Below are positions 5,663 through 12,531 of a stretch of DNA of 13,077 bases, piece after piece. This stretch comes from Dictyoglomaceae bacterium (GTDB lineage: Bacteria > Dictyoglomota > Dictyoglomia > Dictyoglomales > Dictyoglomaceae): positions 1 through 13,077 of the forward strand of contig JAPYWU010000019.1 of the NCBI GenBank assembly GCA_028276205.1, read 5' to 3'. Numbering within the stretch: position 1 is the first letter of the stretch; every line of letters begins with the position of its first letter. The translations under genes were made by a program, and so were the position numbers. The notes under the pieces were generated by a model. That model had not been told where the DNA came from. It worked only from the letters and a program-made list of their open reading frames with translations, and ran no database searches.

Positions 5663-6598
5663 ATGAAAGTAGCTAACAACTTATTAGAATTAATAGGAAA
5701 CACTCCTTTAGTTAAATTAAATAAAATAACACAAGGATGCTATGCTAATGTATTTGCCAAATTAGAATCTTTTAATCCAGGCGGAAGTGTAAAAGATAGA
5801 ATAGCATTATCTATGATTGAAAATGCGGAAAAGGAAGGCTTAATATCCAAGGAAAAAATAGTTATCGAACCCACATCAGGAAATACAGGAATAGGTCTTG
5901 CTATGGTTTGTGCTATAAAGGGTTATAAATTAATCCTTGTCATGCCTGAAAGCATGAGTCTTGAAAGAAGGGCTTTATTAAGAGCTTTTGGAGCAGAACT
6001 TATCCTTACTCCAAAAGAAAAGGGAATGAAGGGTGCTATTGAAAAAGTAGAGGAAATAGTAAGGGAAAATCCTGAAAAATACTTTATACCTATGCAATTT
6101 GAAAATCCAGCAAATCCAGATATTCATAGAAAAACTACTGCAGAAGAGATTTGGAGAGATACTGATGGAAGGGTAGATATAATAGTTGGTGGAGTAGGTA
6201 CAGGGGGAACTATAACAGGGGTAGGAGAAGTTCTTAAAAGTAGAAAAAATAGCATTAAAATCATTGCAGTAGAGCCATCAAAATCTCCAGTATTATCAGG
6301 AGGCAATCCTTCTCCTCATAAAATTCAAGGTATAGGTGCTGGTTTCATACCAAAGGTACTTAATCTAAACATCATAGATGAAATAATACAAGTCTCAGAT
6401 GAAGATGCTATAGAGACTGCCAAAAAATTAATTAGAGAAGAGGGAATATTATGTGGTATTTCATCAGGAGCTGCCACTTATGCAGGACTAATAGTTGCAA
6501 AAAGAGAAGAGAATAAGGGCAAAAACATAGTAGTAATACTACCCGATACTGGAGAAAGATATATTTCTACAGATCTCTTTGAAGAATATAGATCCTAA
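5663..6598 (+). CDS. cysK: Cysteine synthase (O-acetylserine sulfhydrylase)
   Basis: PLP-dependent fold-type II enzyme that makes L-cysteine from O-acetylserine and sulfide, cytosolic, 311 aa, the family's usual length. The PLP lysine is Lys44 in NPGGSVKDR; TSGNTG (71-76) binds the substrate carboxylate; GVGTGGTITG (177-186) holds the PLP phosphate; GISSGA (265-270) provides the serine facing the pyridine nitrogen. The ending PDTGERYISTDLF is typical of CysK rather than cystathionine beta-synthase. The SD AAGGAGG is 5 bases before the ATG. No serine acetyltransferase gene (cysE) is adjacent. The stop codon interlocks with that of the convergent kinase-like gene: TAA here and TAG on the other strand share CTAA (6595-6598). 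Confidence 0.95.
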   Translation: MKVANNLLELIGNTPLVKLNKITQGCYANVFAKLESFNPGGSVKDRIALSMIENAEKEGLISKEKIVIEPTSGNTGIGLAMVCAIKGYKLILVMPESMSLERRALLRAFGAELILTPKEKGMKGAIEKVEEIVRENPEKYFIPMQFENPANPDIHRKTTAEEIWRDTDGRVDIIVGGVGTGGTITGVGEVLKSRKNSIKIIAVEPSKSPVLSGGNPSPHKIQGIGAGFIPKVLNLNIIDEIIQVSDEDAIETAKKLIREEGILCGISSGAATYAGLIVAKREENKGKNIVVILPDTGERYISTDLFEEYRS

Positions 6599-8262
6599 TA
6601 TGTAAAAGAGCTTCCTCCTATAAACTCCCTCAAAATAGAGGTCATAGGAACCTCTGTAGGAGACAAGGGCAAAAAGTGAGAGAGAATATCAAGAAGTCTT
6701 TTTGCCTCAGGATATTCTGGATAATATGGTGGGATAGCTTTAAGCATTGGCTCAGCAAAGGTTTTTAGAATTGGAAATTCATAAACCAATGCAGAATTAA
6801 ACATTACATCAGCTCTTTCCTGAGTTGGAAAAATATATAAATCTTCTGCCTTCCTTACAGAAGGCCATTGTCTTATAGAATCAATAACCCCATATCCTCT
6901 AAAAATACTATCCCTTACAATTCTTCTTATTAAGCGAGAGTCAGTTGTAGGCACCCTATTTTGATTATCTATATTAAGATGGGTCAAAGCACTTACAAAA
7001 ATATGATACTTCATATAGCCAGGAACAAGATTTGTCATTTCTGGATTTAAAGCATGGATTCCTTCCATCACTATAATACTTCTCTCATCTAATTTTACTA
7101 TCCTTCCTGATTTTTCCCTTCTCTTCTTTTGGAAATTATACTTTGGAAGCTCCACCTCTCCTCCATTCATTATTATATTTAAATGTTCATTAAGAAGTTC
7201 TATATCTACAGCCTTAGGATTATCAAAATCATAATTTCCATATTCGTCCCTTGATATATATTGAGGTGGTAAGAAATAGTCATCCATCTCTATAACAATA
7301 GGTCTTAAACCATTAACCTTTAACTGAATTTGTAATCTCTTGCTAAAGGTAGTTTTGCCTGCGGAAGAGGGCCCAGCTATTAATACCAGTTTTAAATCTG
7401 GAAGTTTTGAACAGATCTCATCAGCTATTTGAGCAATCTTTTTTTCATGTAAAGCTTCTGCCACTTTTATTACTTCTGAAACCTCCCCCCTTTCAATCGT
7501 TTCATTTAAAGATGCCACATCTACAAGTCCTAATATTTCAAGCCAATTTTTATATTCATAAAAAGCTTGGAATAATTTGACTATCTCTTTAAATTCGCTA
7601 AGCTTTTCTATATCCTTATCGTCAGGAAGAATTAATATAAAACCAGGCTGGTAAAGTTTTAAATCAAAGGTCTTTAAAAAAGATGTTGAAGGCACCAAAG
7701 GTAAAAAGGAATATTCATAATGGTCATCCACAAAATAAATGGGAATCTTTGAAAAAGGTATATATTTAATAAGCCTAATTTTATCCTCTTCATTCCTCTC
7801 TTTAAAAAGGGTTAGTGCTTCTTCTTTATCCATATACTTTTTTTGTATAATTATGTCTCTTTCTGATAGCTCTCTCATCTTTTCTTTTATTTTTTCCATA
7901 TCATCCCACTTAGGTATATAATTTTTGAATCTTCCATAAAGGCTCTTATGATAAGAATGCTCTACCAAAACCTTTTGATCAGGAAAAATCTTAGATACTG
8001 CTAAGTTCAAAAGAAATATAAAACTTCTTTCTAATATTCTCCTACCCAAATTAGATCTACTACCAATTACATCCAGCCTAATATCCTCAGTAACCATAAA
8101 ATTAAGATCTTCTATTTCTCCATTTACCCTTACTCCAACAGGAATCTCCCCTTCACTTAAAAGCTTTGAAGTTATCTCTTTATTATTATTCAAAATATCT
8201 ATAACTTTTTGAGGATTTTCTATCTCTGCCCTTATTGCCCCTCTAAATTCTACACTTATCAT
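6595..8262 (-). CDS. Uridine kinase-like P-loop protein with threonyl-tRNA-synthetase-like N-terminal domain
   Basis: 555 aa, about twice the size of a plain uridine kinase. The C-terminal half (~288-510) is the phosphoribulokinase/uridine kinase fold: Walker A GPSSAGKT (297-304), IEMDDYFLPP (324-333) with the acidic substrate site, YDFDNPKAVD (344-353), VMEGIHALNP (398-407) and the TTDSRLIRRIVRD segment (439-451). The N-terminal part (1-~270) carries RVNGEIEDLNFMVTEDIRLDVIG, TGS-like, and EHSYHKSLYGRF (101-112), which resembles the second additional (editing-type) domain of threonyl-tRNA synthetase. It likely phosphorylates a nucleoside; the role of the N-terminal part is unknown. The start is ATG with SD GGGAGGT 6 bases upstream. 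It ends convergently on cysK with a 4-bp overlap. Comparable fusions occur in Thermotoga and Firmicutes. Confidence 0.85.
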   Translation of the reverse strand: MISVEFRGAIRAEIENPQKVIDILNNNKEITSKLLSEGEIPVGVRVNGEIEDLNFMVTEDIRLDVIGSRSNLGRRILERSFIFLLNLAVSKIFPDQKVLVEHSYHKSLYGRFKNYIPKWDDMEKIKEKMRELSERDIIIQKKYMDKEEALTLFKERNEEDKIRLIKYIPFSKIPIYFVDDHYEYSFLPLVPSTSFLKTFDLKLYQPGFILILPDDKDIEKLSEFKEIVKLFQAFYEYKNWLEILGLVDVASLNETIERGEVSEVIKVAEALHEKKIAQIADEICSKLPDLKLVLIAGPSSAGKTTFSKRLQIQLKVNGLRPIVIEMDDYFLPPQYISRDEYGNYDFDNPKAVDIELLNEHLNIIMNGGEVELPKYNFQKKRREKSGRIVKLDERSIIVMEGIHALNPEMTNLVPGYMKYHIFVSALTHLNIDNQNRVPTTDSRLIRRIVRDSIFRGYGVIDSIRQWPSVRKAEDLYIFPTQERADVMFNSALVYEFPILKTFAEPMLKAIPPYYPEYPEAKRLLDILSHFLPLSPTEVPMTSILREFIGGSSFTY

Positions 8263-8291
8263 GGAAGAACCTCCCAGAAATTAAGTTCTTA

Positions 8292-8320
8292 TTTTAAAAA
8301 ATTTTAATTTAGTTTATAAT
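8292..8320 (+). promoter_or_regulatory. Candidate promoter of the secreted duplicated-domain gene
   Basis: TATAAT at 8315-8320 with TTTTAA at 8292-8297, spaced by 17 bases. The -35 is weak but has the same sequence and spacing as the one before the glycerol-phosphate leader (1212-1217). The start of transcription should be near 8327, inside the palindrome at 8318-8335. Confidence 0.4.
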
Positions 8321-8335
8321 ATTCCTAAGAATATT
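8318..8335. promoter_or_regulatory. Operator-like palindrome overlapping the -10 and start site
   Basis: AATATTC-CTAA-GAATATT is a perfect 7-bp inverted repeat around a 4-base centre. It begins within the TATAAT at 8315-8320 and spans the predicted start site, between the divergent kinase-like and secreted-protein genes. A bound repressor there could control both. In AT-rich DNA such repeats can arise by chance. Confidence 0.3.
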
Positions 8336-8360
8336 TAAAGAAAGGAGTTGAAATTTTCTT

Positions 8361-9209
8361 ATGAAGAAATTTTTTATTTTCCTCCTAATCTCTATTTTTT
8401 TTGTTTTTAGTCTATCCTATGCACAAGAAAATACCAATAATATAAAGCTAATTGGTGTAGTAATAGCCTCAAATATACAAGAAGACGAATATGGTCTTAC
8501 TTTGCTTGATGGAATATTCAGCATAATAAACTTTGACAAATTACCTCAAACTGACACTTTCCCTGTGTATTCTCGATGGATGGGAAATGGAAAACATAAT
8601 ATAGAGTTAAATCTATTAAATCCTAGTAAAGAGAAGATATTAGGTACTATCACCGGTAGTTTTGAATTAATAAGAGAAAATGACGTACTATTTTCCTTGG
8701 GAACCTTTGAAGATATAGCCTTTGAGGAATCAGGAGTTCACTGGATACAAGTGAAAGCAGATGGAAAACTCCTCAAAGAAATACCTTTGTTTATTTTAGA
8801 AAATGGGGAAGATGTAAAAATTCCAGAAGCTTTAACCCAAAAACCTATTTTTATTTTTTCCCTCCCTGCTCTTGAAATTTATGAAAATGATGATGGCCTT
8901 ACTTCTTTAAAAGGAGTCTATGAATATTACACTACCGATGAATTACCATTTACAGATTCATTTATTATTGCAAATGGGTGGATGTCTGGTGAAGGTGAGT
9001 ATAATCAACATATAGAAATTTTCTCCCCTGACAAAAACTTATTATATAAGTCAGAGCCTCAAACCTTTGAAATAAATGCTGGGTCTGTCGTTACATTATT
9101 TGATGAAGTATCTGACTTCTCATTTGAAAAAGAGGGAGATTATTTAGTTAAAGTTTTCCTTAATGATGAAGAGGTCAATTCCTTTGTATTAAAGGTGATT
9201 AAAAAGTAA
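8361..9209 (+). CDS. Secreted protein with two tandem copies of one domain
   Basis: 282 aa with a signal peptide (MKKFFIFLLISIFFVFSLSYA, likely cut after Ala21 before QE). The mature part is a clear internal duplication: residues ~29-147 and ~163-280 align. Shared landmarks include GLT-L-G (45-51 and 179-185), D-LP-TD-F (59-67 and 193-201), WM-G-G--N (73-80 and 207-215), a P-K-L stretch (88-94 and 223-228), and a closing F--G---V segment before the end of each copy. The duplicated unit resembles DUF6941-type small beta domains, but I cannot confirm this. Function is unknown. The SD AAAGGAG (8341-8347) is 13 bases from the ATG, longer than its neighbours; AAATTTTCTT and AAGAAATTT flank the ATG and could fold it into a weak hairpin. 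A perfect palindromic terminator follows. Confidence 0.85.
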   Translation: MKKFFIFLLISIFFVFSLSYAQENTNNIKLIGVVIASNIQEDEYGLTLLDGIFSIINFDKLPQTDTFPVYSRWMGNGKHNIELNLLNPSKEKILGTITGSFELIRENDVLFSLGTFEDIAFEESGVHWIQVKADGKLLKEIPLFILENGEDVKIPEALTQKPIFIFSLPALEIYENDDGLTSLKGVYEYYTTDELPFTDSFIIANGWMSGEGEYNQHIEIFSPDKNLLYKSEPQTFEINAGSVVTLFDEVSDFSFEKEGDYLVKVFLNDEEVNSFVLKVIKK

Positions 9210-9210
9210 G

Positions 9211-9240
9211 GAATAAGGGAGCATTAATGCTCCCTTATTC
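9211..9240. terminator. Bidirectional terminator (perfect 30-bp palindrome)
   Basis: GAATAAGGGAGCATT (9211-9225) is followed directly by its exact reverse complement (9226-9240). Flanks are T-rich on the right and A-rich on the left, so it can end transcripts from both the secreted-protein gene and the groES pair. The groES stop codon (9235-9237) lies inside the right arm. Confidence 0.85.
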
Positions 9241-9504
9241 TTCTATTTTGGCAAGAATATCTGCCTTACTTAATATAAGATAATCTTCGCCATCAACCTT
9301 TATTTCTGTACCAGAGTATTTCGCAAAGATAATTTTATCTCCCTTTTTTACCTTTATAGTTTCGTCATCTCCTACCTCAATAACTTCAGCAATTTGAGGC
9401 TTCTCTTTTGCTACATCAGGAAGTATTATACCCGTAGGTGTTTTTTCTTCTTCCTTTATAACCTTAACAAGTACCCTATCCTCTAATGGAATTACTTTTT
9501 TCAT
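9235..9504 (-). CDS. groES: Co-chaperonin GroES (10 kDa chaperonin)
   Basis: Heptameric lid of the GroEL folding chamber, 89 aa from the chosen start. It begins with the family signature PLEDRVLVKVIKEEEKTPTG, followed by the mobile-loop ending GIILPDVAKEKPQIAEV and the GDKIIFAKYSGTEIKVDGEDYLIL core, and is complete. I chose ATG at 9502-9504: AGGAGG (9513-9518) lies 8 bases upstream. An in-frame GTG at 9511-9513 overlaps that SD and is not usable. GroES normally precedes groEL, but here groEL is absent and groES follows a glutaredoxin gene by 22 bp, so the two probably share one mRNA. No CIRCE (HrcA) operator is seen. Its last codons and stop lie in the terminator stem. Confidence 0.95.
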   Translation of the reverse strand: MKKVIPLEDRVLVKVIKEEEKTPTGIILPDVAKEKPQIAEVIEVGDDETIKVKKGDKIIFAKYSGTEIKVDGEDYLILSKADILAKIEE

Positions 9505-9526
9505 GTCTTTCACCTCCTAATATTTT

Positions 9527-9769
9527 TCATTTAAGACCTAATAACTTATCTATTTTTGCTCTATCAAAGCCTATTATTATATGTCCATTTATATCTATCA
9601 CAGGAACACCCATTTGGCCAGATTTTCTTACCATCTCTTCAGCTGCTTTTTTGTCCTTAGATACATCCACATCATAGAATCTAATACCCCTCTCCCGTAA
9701 ATATCTCTTAGTTGCATTACACCAAGGACAAGAAGGAGTTGAATATACTATTACTCTTGGCATATTCAT
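9527..9769 (-). CDS. Glutaredoxin-like protein, YruB/NrdH type
   Basis: 80-aa thioredoxin-fold thiol-disulfide oxidoreductase. The active site is CPWC in STPSCPWCNATKRYLRERGI, followed by YDVDVSKDKKAAEEM, the cis-proline segment MGVPVIDINGHIIIGFD and a short C-terminal helix. This layout fits the YruB-like glutaredoxin family, which usually draws electrons from thioredoxin reductase rather than glutathione; that is family knowledge and not visible here. The start is ATG at 9767-9769: AGGAGG lies about 10 bases upstream. A farther in-frame ATG at 9797-9799 sits at the predicted transcription start, upstream of this SD, and is less likely. It is the first gene of a two-gene unit with groES and is driven by the near-consensus promoter at 9807-9835. 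Confidence 0.9.
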   Translation of the reverse strand: MNMPRVIVYSTPSCPWCNATKRYLRERGIRFYDVDVSKDKKAAEEMVRKSGQMGVPVIDINGHIIIGFDRAKIDKLLGLK

Positions 9770-9806
9770 TATTACTTCACCTCCTAATATATACTTCATG
9801 GGGTAT

Positions 9807-9835
9807 ATTATAAAAACATATATCTATTAAGTCAA
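9807..9835 (-). promoter_or_regulatory. Near-consensus sigma70 promoter of the glutaredoxin-groES unit
   Basis: TTGACT (9830-9835), a 17-base spacer, and TATAAT (9807-9812) on the minus strand. It is one of two promoters in the window with a recognisable -35, consistent with strong constitutive expression. No CIRCE inverted repeat accompanies it. Confidence 0.75.
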
Positions 9836-9871
9836 TTTAAAATTTTTTTAAAGTTTTCTCATAAAAGATCA

Positions 9872-9880
9872 TGCTATACT
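9872..9880 (+). promoter_or_regulatory. Extended -10 promoter of fba
   Basis: TGCTATACT (TATACT at 9875-9880), without a good -35. Transcription should start near 9887, inside the small inverted repeat at 9885-9901, with SD AAGGAGG following shortly. Confidence 0.5.
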
Positions 9881-9884
9881 AAGT

Positions 9885-9901
9885 AAAATTCCTAAAATTT
9901 T
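9885..9901 (+). repeat. Small inverted repeat at the fba start site
   Basis: AAAATT-CCTAA-AATTTT is a perfect 6-bp inverted repeat. It shares the TTCCTAA core with the palindrome at 8318-8335 and likewise sits just after a -10 element. It may be an operator or a chance feature of AT-rich DNA. Confidence 0.25.
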
Positions 9902-9915
9902 AAGGAGGTATAAAA

Positions 9916-10845
9916 ATGCCTTTAGTAAACCCTAAAGAATTATTCCAAAAATGCTATGGTAAATATGCAATAGGAGCCTTTAACGTAAATAATATGGAAA
10001 TTTTACAAGGAGTAATTGAAGCAGCAAAAGAAGAAAGATCACCATTAATTCTTCAAATATCAAAAGGGGCAAGAAACTACGCAAAACTTGTATACCTGAT
10101 GAAGTTAATTGAAGCAGCAGTACAAGATGCTCCTGATATCCCAATAGTAGTGCATTTAGATCATGGTGATAGTGTAGAACTCTGTAAAGAAGTTATAGAT
10201 GCTGGTTTCACATCTGTAATGATTGATGGATCTCATCTTCCCTTTGAGGAGAATGTGAGAATTACTAAAGAAGTTGTTGATTATGCACATCCAAGAGGAG
10301 TAGCAGTAGAAGGAGAACTTGGTAGATTAGTTGGTGTTGAGGAACATGTAGTAGTTTCTGAAAGAGAAGCATCTTATACTGATCCAGATAAAGCAGTAGA
10401 ATTTGTTGAGAGAACTGGAGTAGATTCCCTTGCTATAGCAATCGGTACAAGCCATGGTGCCTATAAGTTTAAAGGTGAACCCAAATTAGATTTTGACAGA
10501 TTAAGAGAAATTGCTAAAAGACTTCCAGGATTTCCATTAGTCTTACATGGAGCATCTTCAGTACTCCCTGAATATGTGGAAAAGGCAAATAAATATGGAG
10601 CAAAATTGGGAGGAGCAAAAGGTGTACCAGAAGAAATGATAAGAGAAGCTACCAAAATGGGAATTTGTAAAGTAAATATAGATACTGATTTAAGACTTGC
10701 TGTCACTGCCACTATTAGAGAAATTTTTGCATTACATCCAGAGGAATTTGACCCAAGAAAATATCTTGGTCCAGCAAGAGACGAGGTCAAAAAATTAGTA
10801 CAACATAAATTAAGAAACGTTCTTGGTTCAAGCGGGCAGATATAA
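9916..10845 (+). CDS. fba: Class II fructose-bisphosphate aldolase
   Basis: Zinc-dependent aldolase of glycolysis and gluconeogenesis, cleaving fructose-1,6-bisphosphate to glyceraldehyde-3-phosphate and dihydroxyacetone phosphate; 309 aa, normal length. The catalytic Asp82 and zinc ligand His83 are in VVHLDHGD; the VEGELGRL segment carries Glu132 and Glu134; His180 (GTSHGAYK) and His211 (LHGASS) complete the zinc site. KVNIDTDLRLA (252-262) is the phosphate-binding region. SD AAGGAGG precedes the ATG by about 6 bases. It is monocistronic: its own promoter lies upstream, and a perfect hairpin terminator shortly after the stop. The DHAP it handles is also the product expected from the glycerol-phosphate dehydrogenase operon in this window, a metabolic link only. 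Confidence 0.95.
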   Translation: MPLVNPKELFQKCYGKYAIGAFNVNNMEILQGVIEAAKEERSPLILQISKGARNYAKLVYLMKLIEAAVQDAPDIPIVVHLDHGDSVELCKEVIDAGFTSVMIDGSHLPFEENVRITKEVVDYAHPRGVAVEGELGRLVGVEEHVVVSEREASYTDPDKAVEFVERTGVDSLAIAIGTSHGAYKFKGEPKLDFDRLREIAKRLPGFPLVLHGASSVLPEYVEKANKYGAKLGGAKGVPEEMIREATKMGICKVNIDTDLRLAVTATIREIFALHPEEFDPRKYLGPARDEVKKLVQHKLRNVLGSSGQI

Positions 10846-10854
10846 TATAAAGAT

Positions 10855-10881
10855 AAGGGAGAGAGATTATCTCTCTCCCTT
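10855..10881. terminator. Bidirectional terminator after fba
   Basis: AAGGGAGAGAGAT (10855-10867), one unpaired T, and its exact reverse complement (10869-10881), followed by TAAATATT. It separates fba from the convergent TIM-barrel gene, whose TAA stop (10867-10869) lies at the hairpin tip. Confidence 0.85.
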
Positions 10882-11661
10882 TAAATATTGTATACTTCTT
10901 TTTAAATCCTCACGTTTTTCCTTTAAAGAATTAATCTCTAAAATAATAGATCCCTTAAAATTTCTAATAAATCCTAAATATTCCTCAAATTGAATTTTCC
11001 CTTTTCCTAAGGAAAGATGCTCATCTTTTGTTCCATTATTGTCATGTATATGAATGTGGGTTATATATGGTTTTAATATTTCAAAGGATTTATTAAGCCC
11101 TTGTGGCGAAATATTCGCATGCCCAAAATCAAAACATGCCTTTAATCTTCCTCTAAATGTATCAATAAAATTTTTAAACTCCTCTATATTCTCAAATAAA
11201 TCATTATCATCAAAATAGGTATTTTCAAGTGTAATTTCTATATCATATTTATCTGCTTTATCCAGTATTATTTCTAAAGCTCTCTTTAGCCTTTTCTTTG
11301 CAAGATATTTAAGAAGAAATTTTCTTAGAGGAACTTGCCCAGGATGTAACACTGCCCTTTTTACACCTATTTTATATGCATAATCCAACGATTTCAAAAC
11401 ACTGTCTATACTACTCTTCCATATAAGGTCATTAAAGGATCCTAAATTAATATCTATATAAGGAAGATGCATAGTAATAAAGAAATTCTTATTTTCTGCA
11501 TATGCTCTTACTTTTTCTGGTTTCTCTAATAGTCTTCCATTAAAAAATAAGACAAGATCTCCAAAAAGTTCTAATGTGTTACCCCCTAAATTCTGAGTAA
11601 TGTCAATAGCTCTTCTTACCGAATAAGTTTTTAAAGATAAAAAAGAAAATCCTATTTTCAT
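10867..11661 (-). CDS. Sugar isomerase/epimerase-like TIM-barrel protein (AP-endonuclease 2 family)
   Basis: 264-aa protein of the xylose-isomerase-like TIM-barrel superfamily (sugar phosphate isomerase/epimerase and endonuclease IV relatives). Metal-site residues appear in order along the barrel: ITMHLPYIDIN, AVLHPGQVP, ITLENTYFDD (Glu), CFDFGHANIS (Asp, His), HIHIHDNNGTKDEHLSLGKGKI (His, Asp, then the typical D-H-GKG pattern) and IILEIN (Glu). Length and the compact form suit the isomerase group; endonuclease IV cannot be excluded but its longer signature is not evident. Substrate is unknown. There is no SD, and a TATAAT ends 9 bases before the ATG, so the mRNA appears to have at most a few leader bases. 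It is divergent from the beta-barrel gene with overlapping promoters. Confidence 0.8.
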   Translation of the reverse strand: MKIGFSFLSLKTYSVRRAIDITQNLGGNTLELFGDLVLFFNGRLLEKPEKVRAYAENKNFFITMHLPYIDINLGSFNDLIWKSSIDSVLKSLDYAYKIGVKRAVLHPGQVPLRKFLLKYLAKKRLKRALEIILDKADKYDIEITLENTYFDDNDLFENIEEFKNFIDTFRGRLKACFDFGHANISPQGLNKSFEILKPYITHIHIHDNNGTKDEHLSLGKGKIQFEEYLGFIRNFKGSIILEINSLKEKREDLKRSIQYLKGER

Positions 11662-11670
11662 ATTTGAAAT

Positions 11671-11683
11671 ATTATACTATAAT
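11671..11683. promoter_or_regulatory. Symmetric divergent -10 elements
   Basis: ATTATA-C-TATAAT is a perfect palindrome that gives a TATAAT on each strand: 11678-11683 on plus for the beta-barrel gene, 11671-11676 on minus for the TIM-barrel gene. The two polymerases would cover each other's site. Neither has a convincing -35. Predicted starts are near 11690 (plus) and 11664 (minus). Confidence 0.5.
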
Positions 11684-11703
11684 TTATTAGGAGATATAAC
11701 ATT

Positions 11704-12531
11704 ATGAAGAAAATAATTTTACTACTTATAGTTTTATATCTACTTTTTGGATTCTCTTTTGCACAAGAGGATCTTACATTATTTGATGCCAAATCAGCAG
11801 GTTTAGGATTTACCTTTGTAACCCTTAACAGTGAGGGAGAGACATACTTTTTTAATCCCGCTACTTTATCTCTAAAAAAATTCTCTTATCTTTCCTTCTC
11901 TATAGATTCTAATAATAATCAAACTGTAAAAATATCCTACTTTTATCCATCTACTACTTTCTACGCATTAAGTGTTGACTTTACCTTTGATCCCAATACC
12001 CAGCAATATACCTTTAAAAATATAAGAGGCGCTATATCTTTTCCTCTTACCAATTATCTCTATTTTGGTACATCAGCCAATTATATTGAGGAACAAAAAT
12101 TGATAAAGGGTAATTTAGGTATACTTTTAAAAGTTGGGAACATAAAAACAGGTATTGTAGGAGAAGGAATTACCATAGAAAAATTATCCGATAATGAATA
12201 TAAAGTAACTACACTTTTAAAATATAGCTTAGGTTTAAACCTTTCTCTATTTAATGATACAACTAACCTTTATTTAGACGTGGTAGATATAGAAAAATTT
12301 TCAAACACAAAAGATTTAGATCTTTTAAGATTTGGCCTCGAACAAAATCTGGGAAATATATTGGTAATAAGGTTGGGAAGCTCAGGAAATATCACAGATA
12401 TCCAAAACTATACCTTAGGCATAGGCTTAAACCTCAACCTATTAAATCTCAGTCTTAGCACCTTTCTTGATAGGGAAGATTCTTCAAACTTAAAATTAAA
12501 GTATAAACTCACAGGAACATTAAGATTTTAA
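11704..12531 (+). CDS. Outer-membrane beta-barrel-like protein (PorV/UPF0164-like N-terminus)
   Basis: 275 aa with a signal peptide (MKKIILLLIVLYLLFGFSFA, likely cut before QE). The mature N-terminus reads DAKSAGLGFTFVTLNSEGETYFFNPATLSL, the pattern (small-GLG-F..., then FNPA-L) found at the start of PorV/UPF0164/FadL-like barrels. The rest alternates polar and hydrophobic residues in strands about 8-11 long, with Gly/Asn turns, and the chain ends in ...TGTLRF, a terminal Phe as in proteins handed to BamA. This supports an outer membrane in the source organism. Function is unknown; porin or export-system partner are possible. SD AGGAGAT lies 8 bases before the ATG and nearly at the predicted 5' end of the mRNA. 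Its stop interlocks with that of the convergent adenosyltransferase gene. Confidence 0.8.
   Translation: MKKIILLLIVLYLLFGFSFAQEDLTLFDAKSAGLGFTFVTLNSEGETYFFNPATLSLKKFSYLSFSIDSNNNQTVKISYFYPSTTFYALSVDFTFDPNTQQYTFKNIRGAISFPLTNYLYFGTSANYIEEQKLIKGNLGILLKVGNIKTGIVGEGITIEKLSDNEYKVTTLLKYSLGLNLSLFNDTTNLYLDVVDIEKFSNTKDLDLLRFGLEQNLGNILVIRLGSSGNITDIQNYTLGIGLNLNLLNLSLSTFLDREDSSNLKLKYKLTGTLRF

Noticed and set aside
9511..9513. GTG as the groES start
   Set aside because: It overlaps AGGAGG; the ATG at 9502-9504 has proper spacing and gives the family N-terminus.
9797..9799. Upstream ATG for the glutaredoxin gene
   Set aside because: It sits at the predicted transcription start, and the SD lies inside the reading frame it would give.
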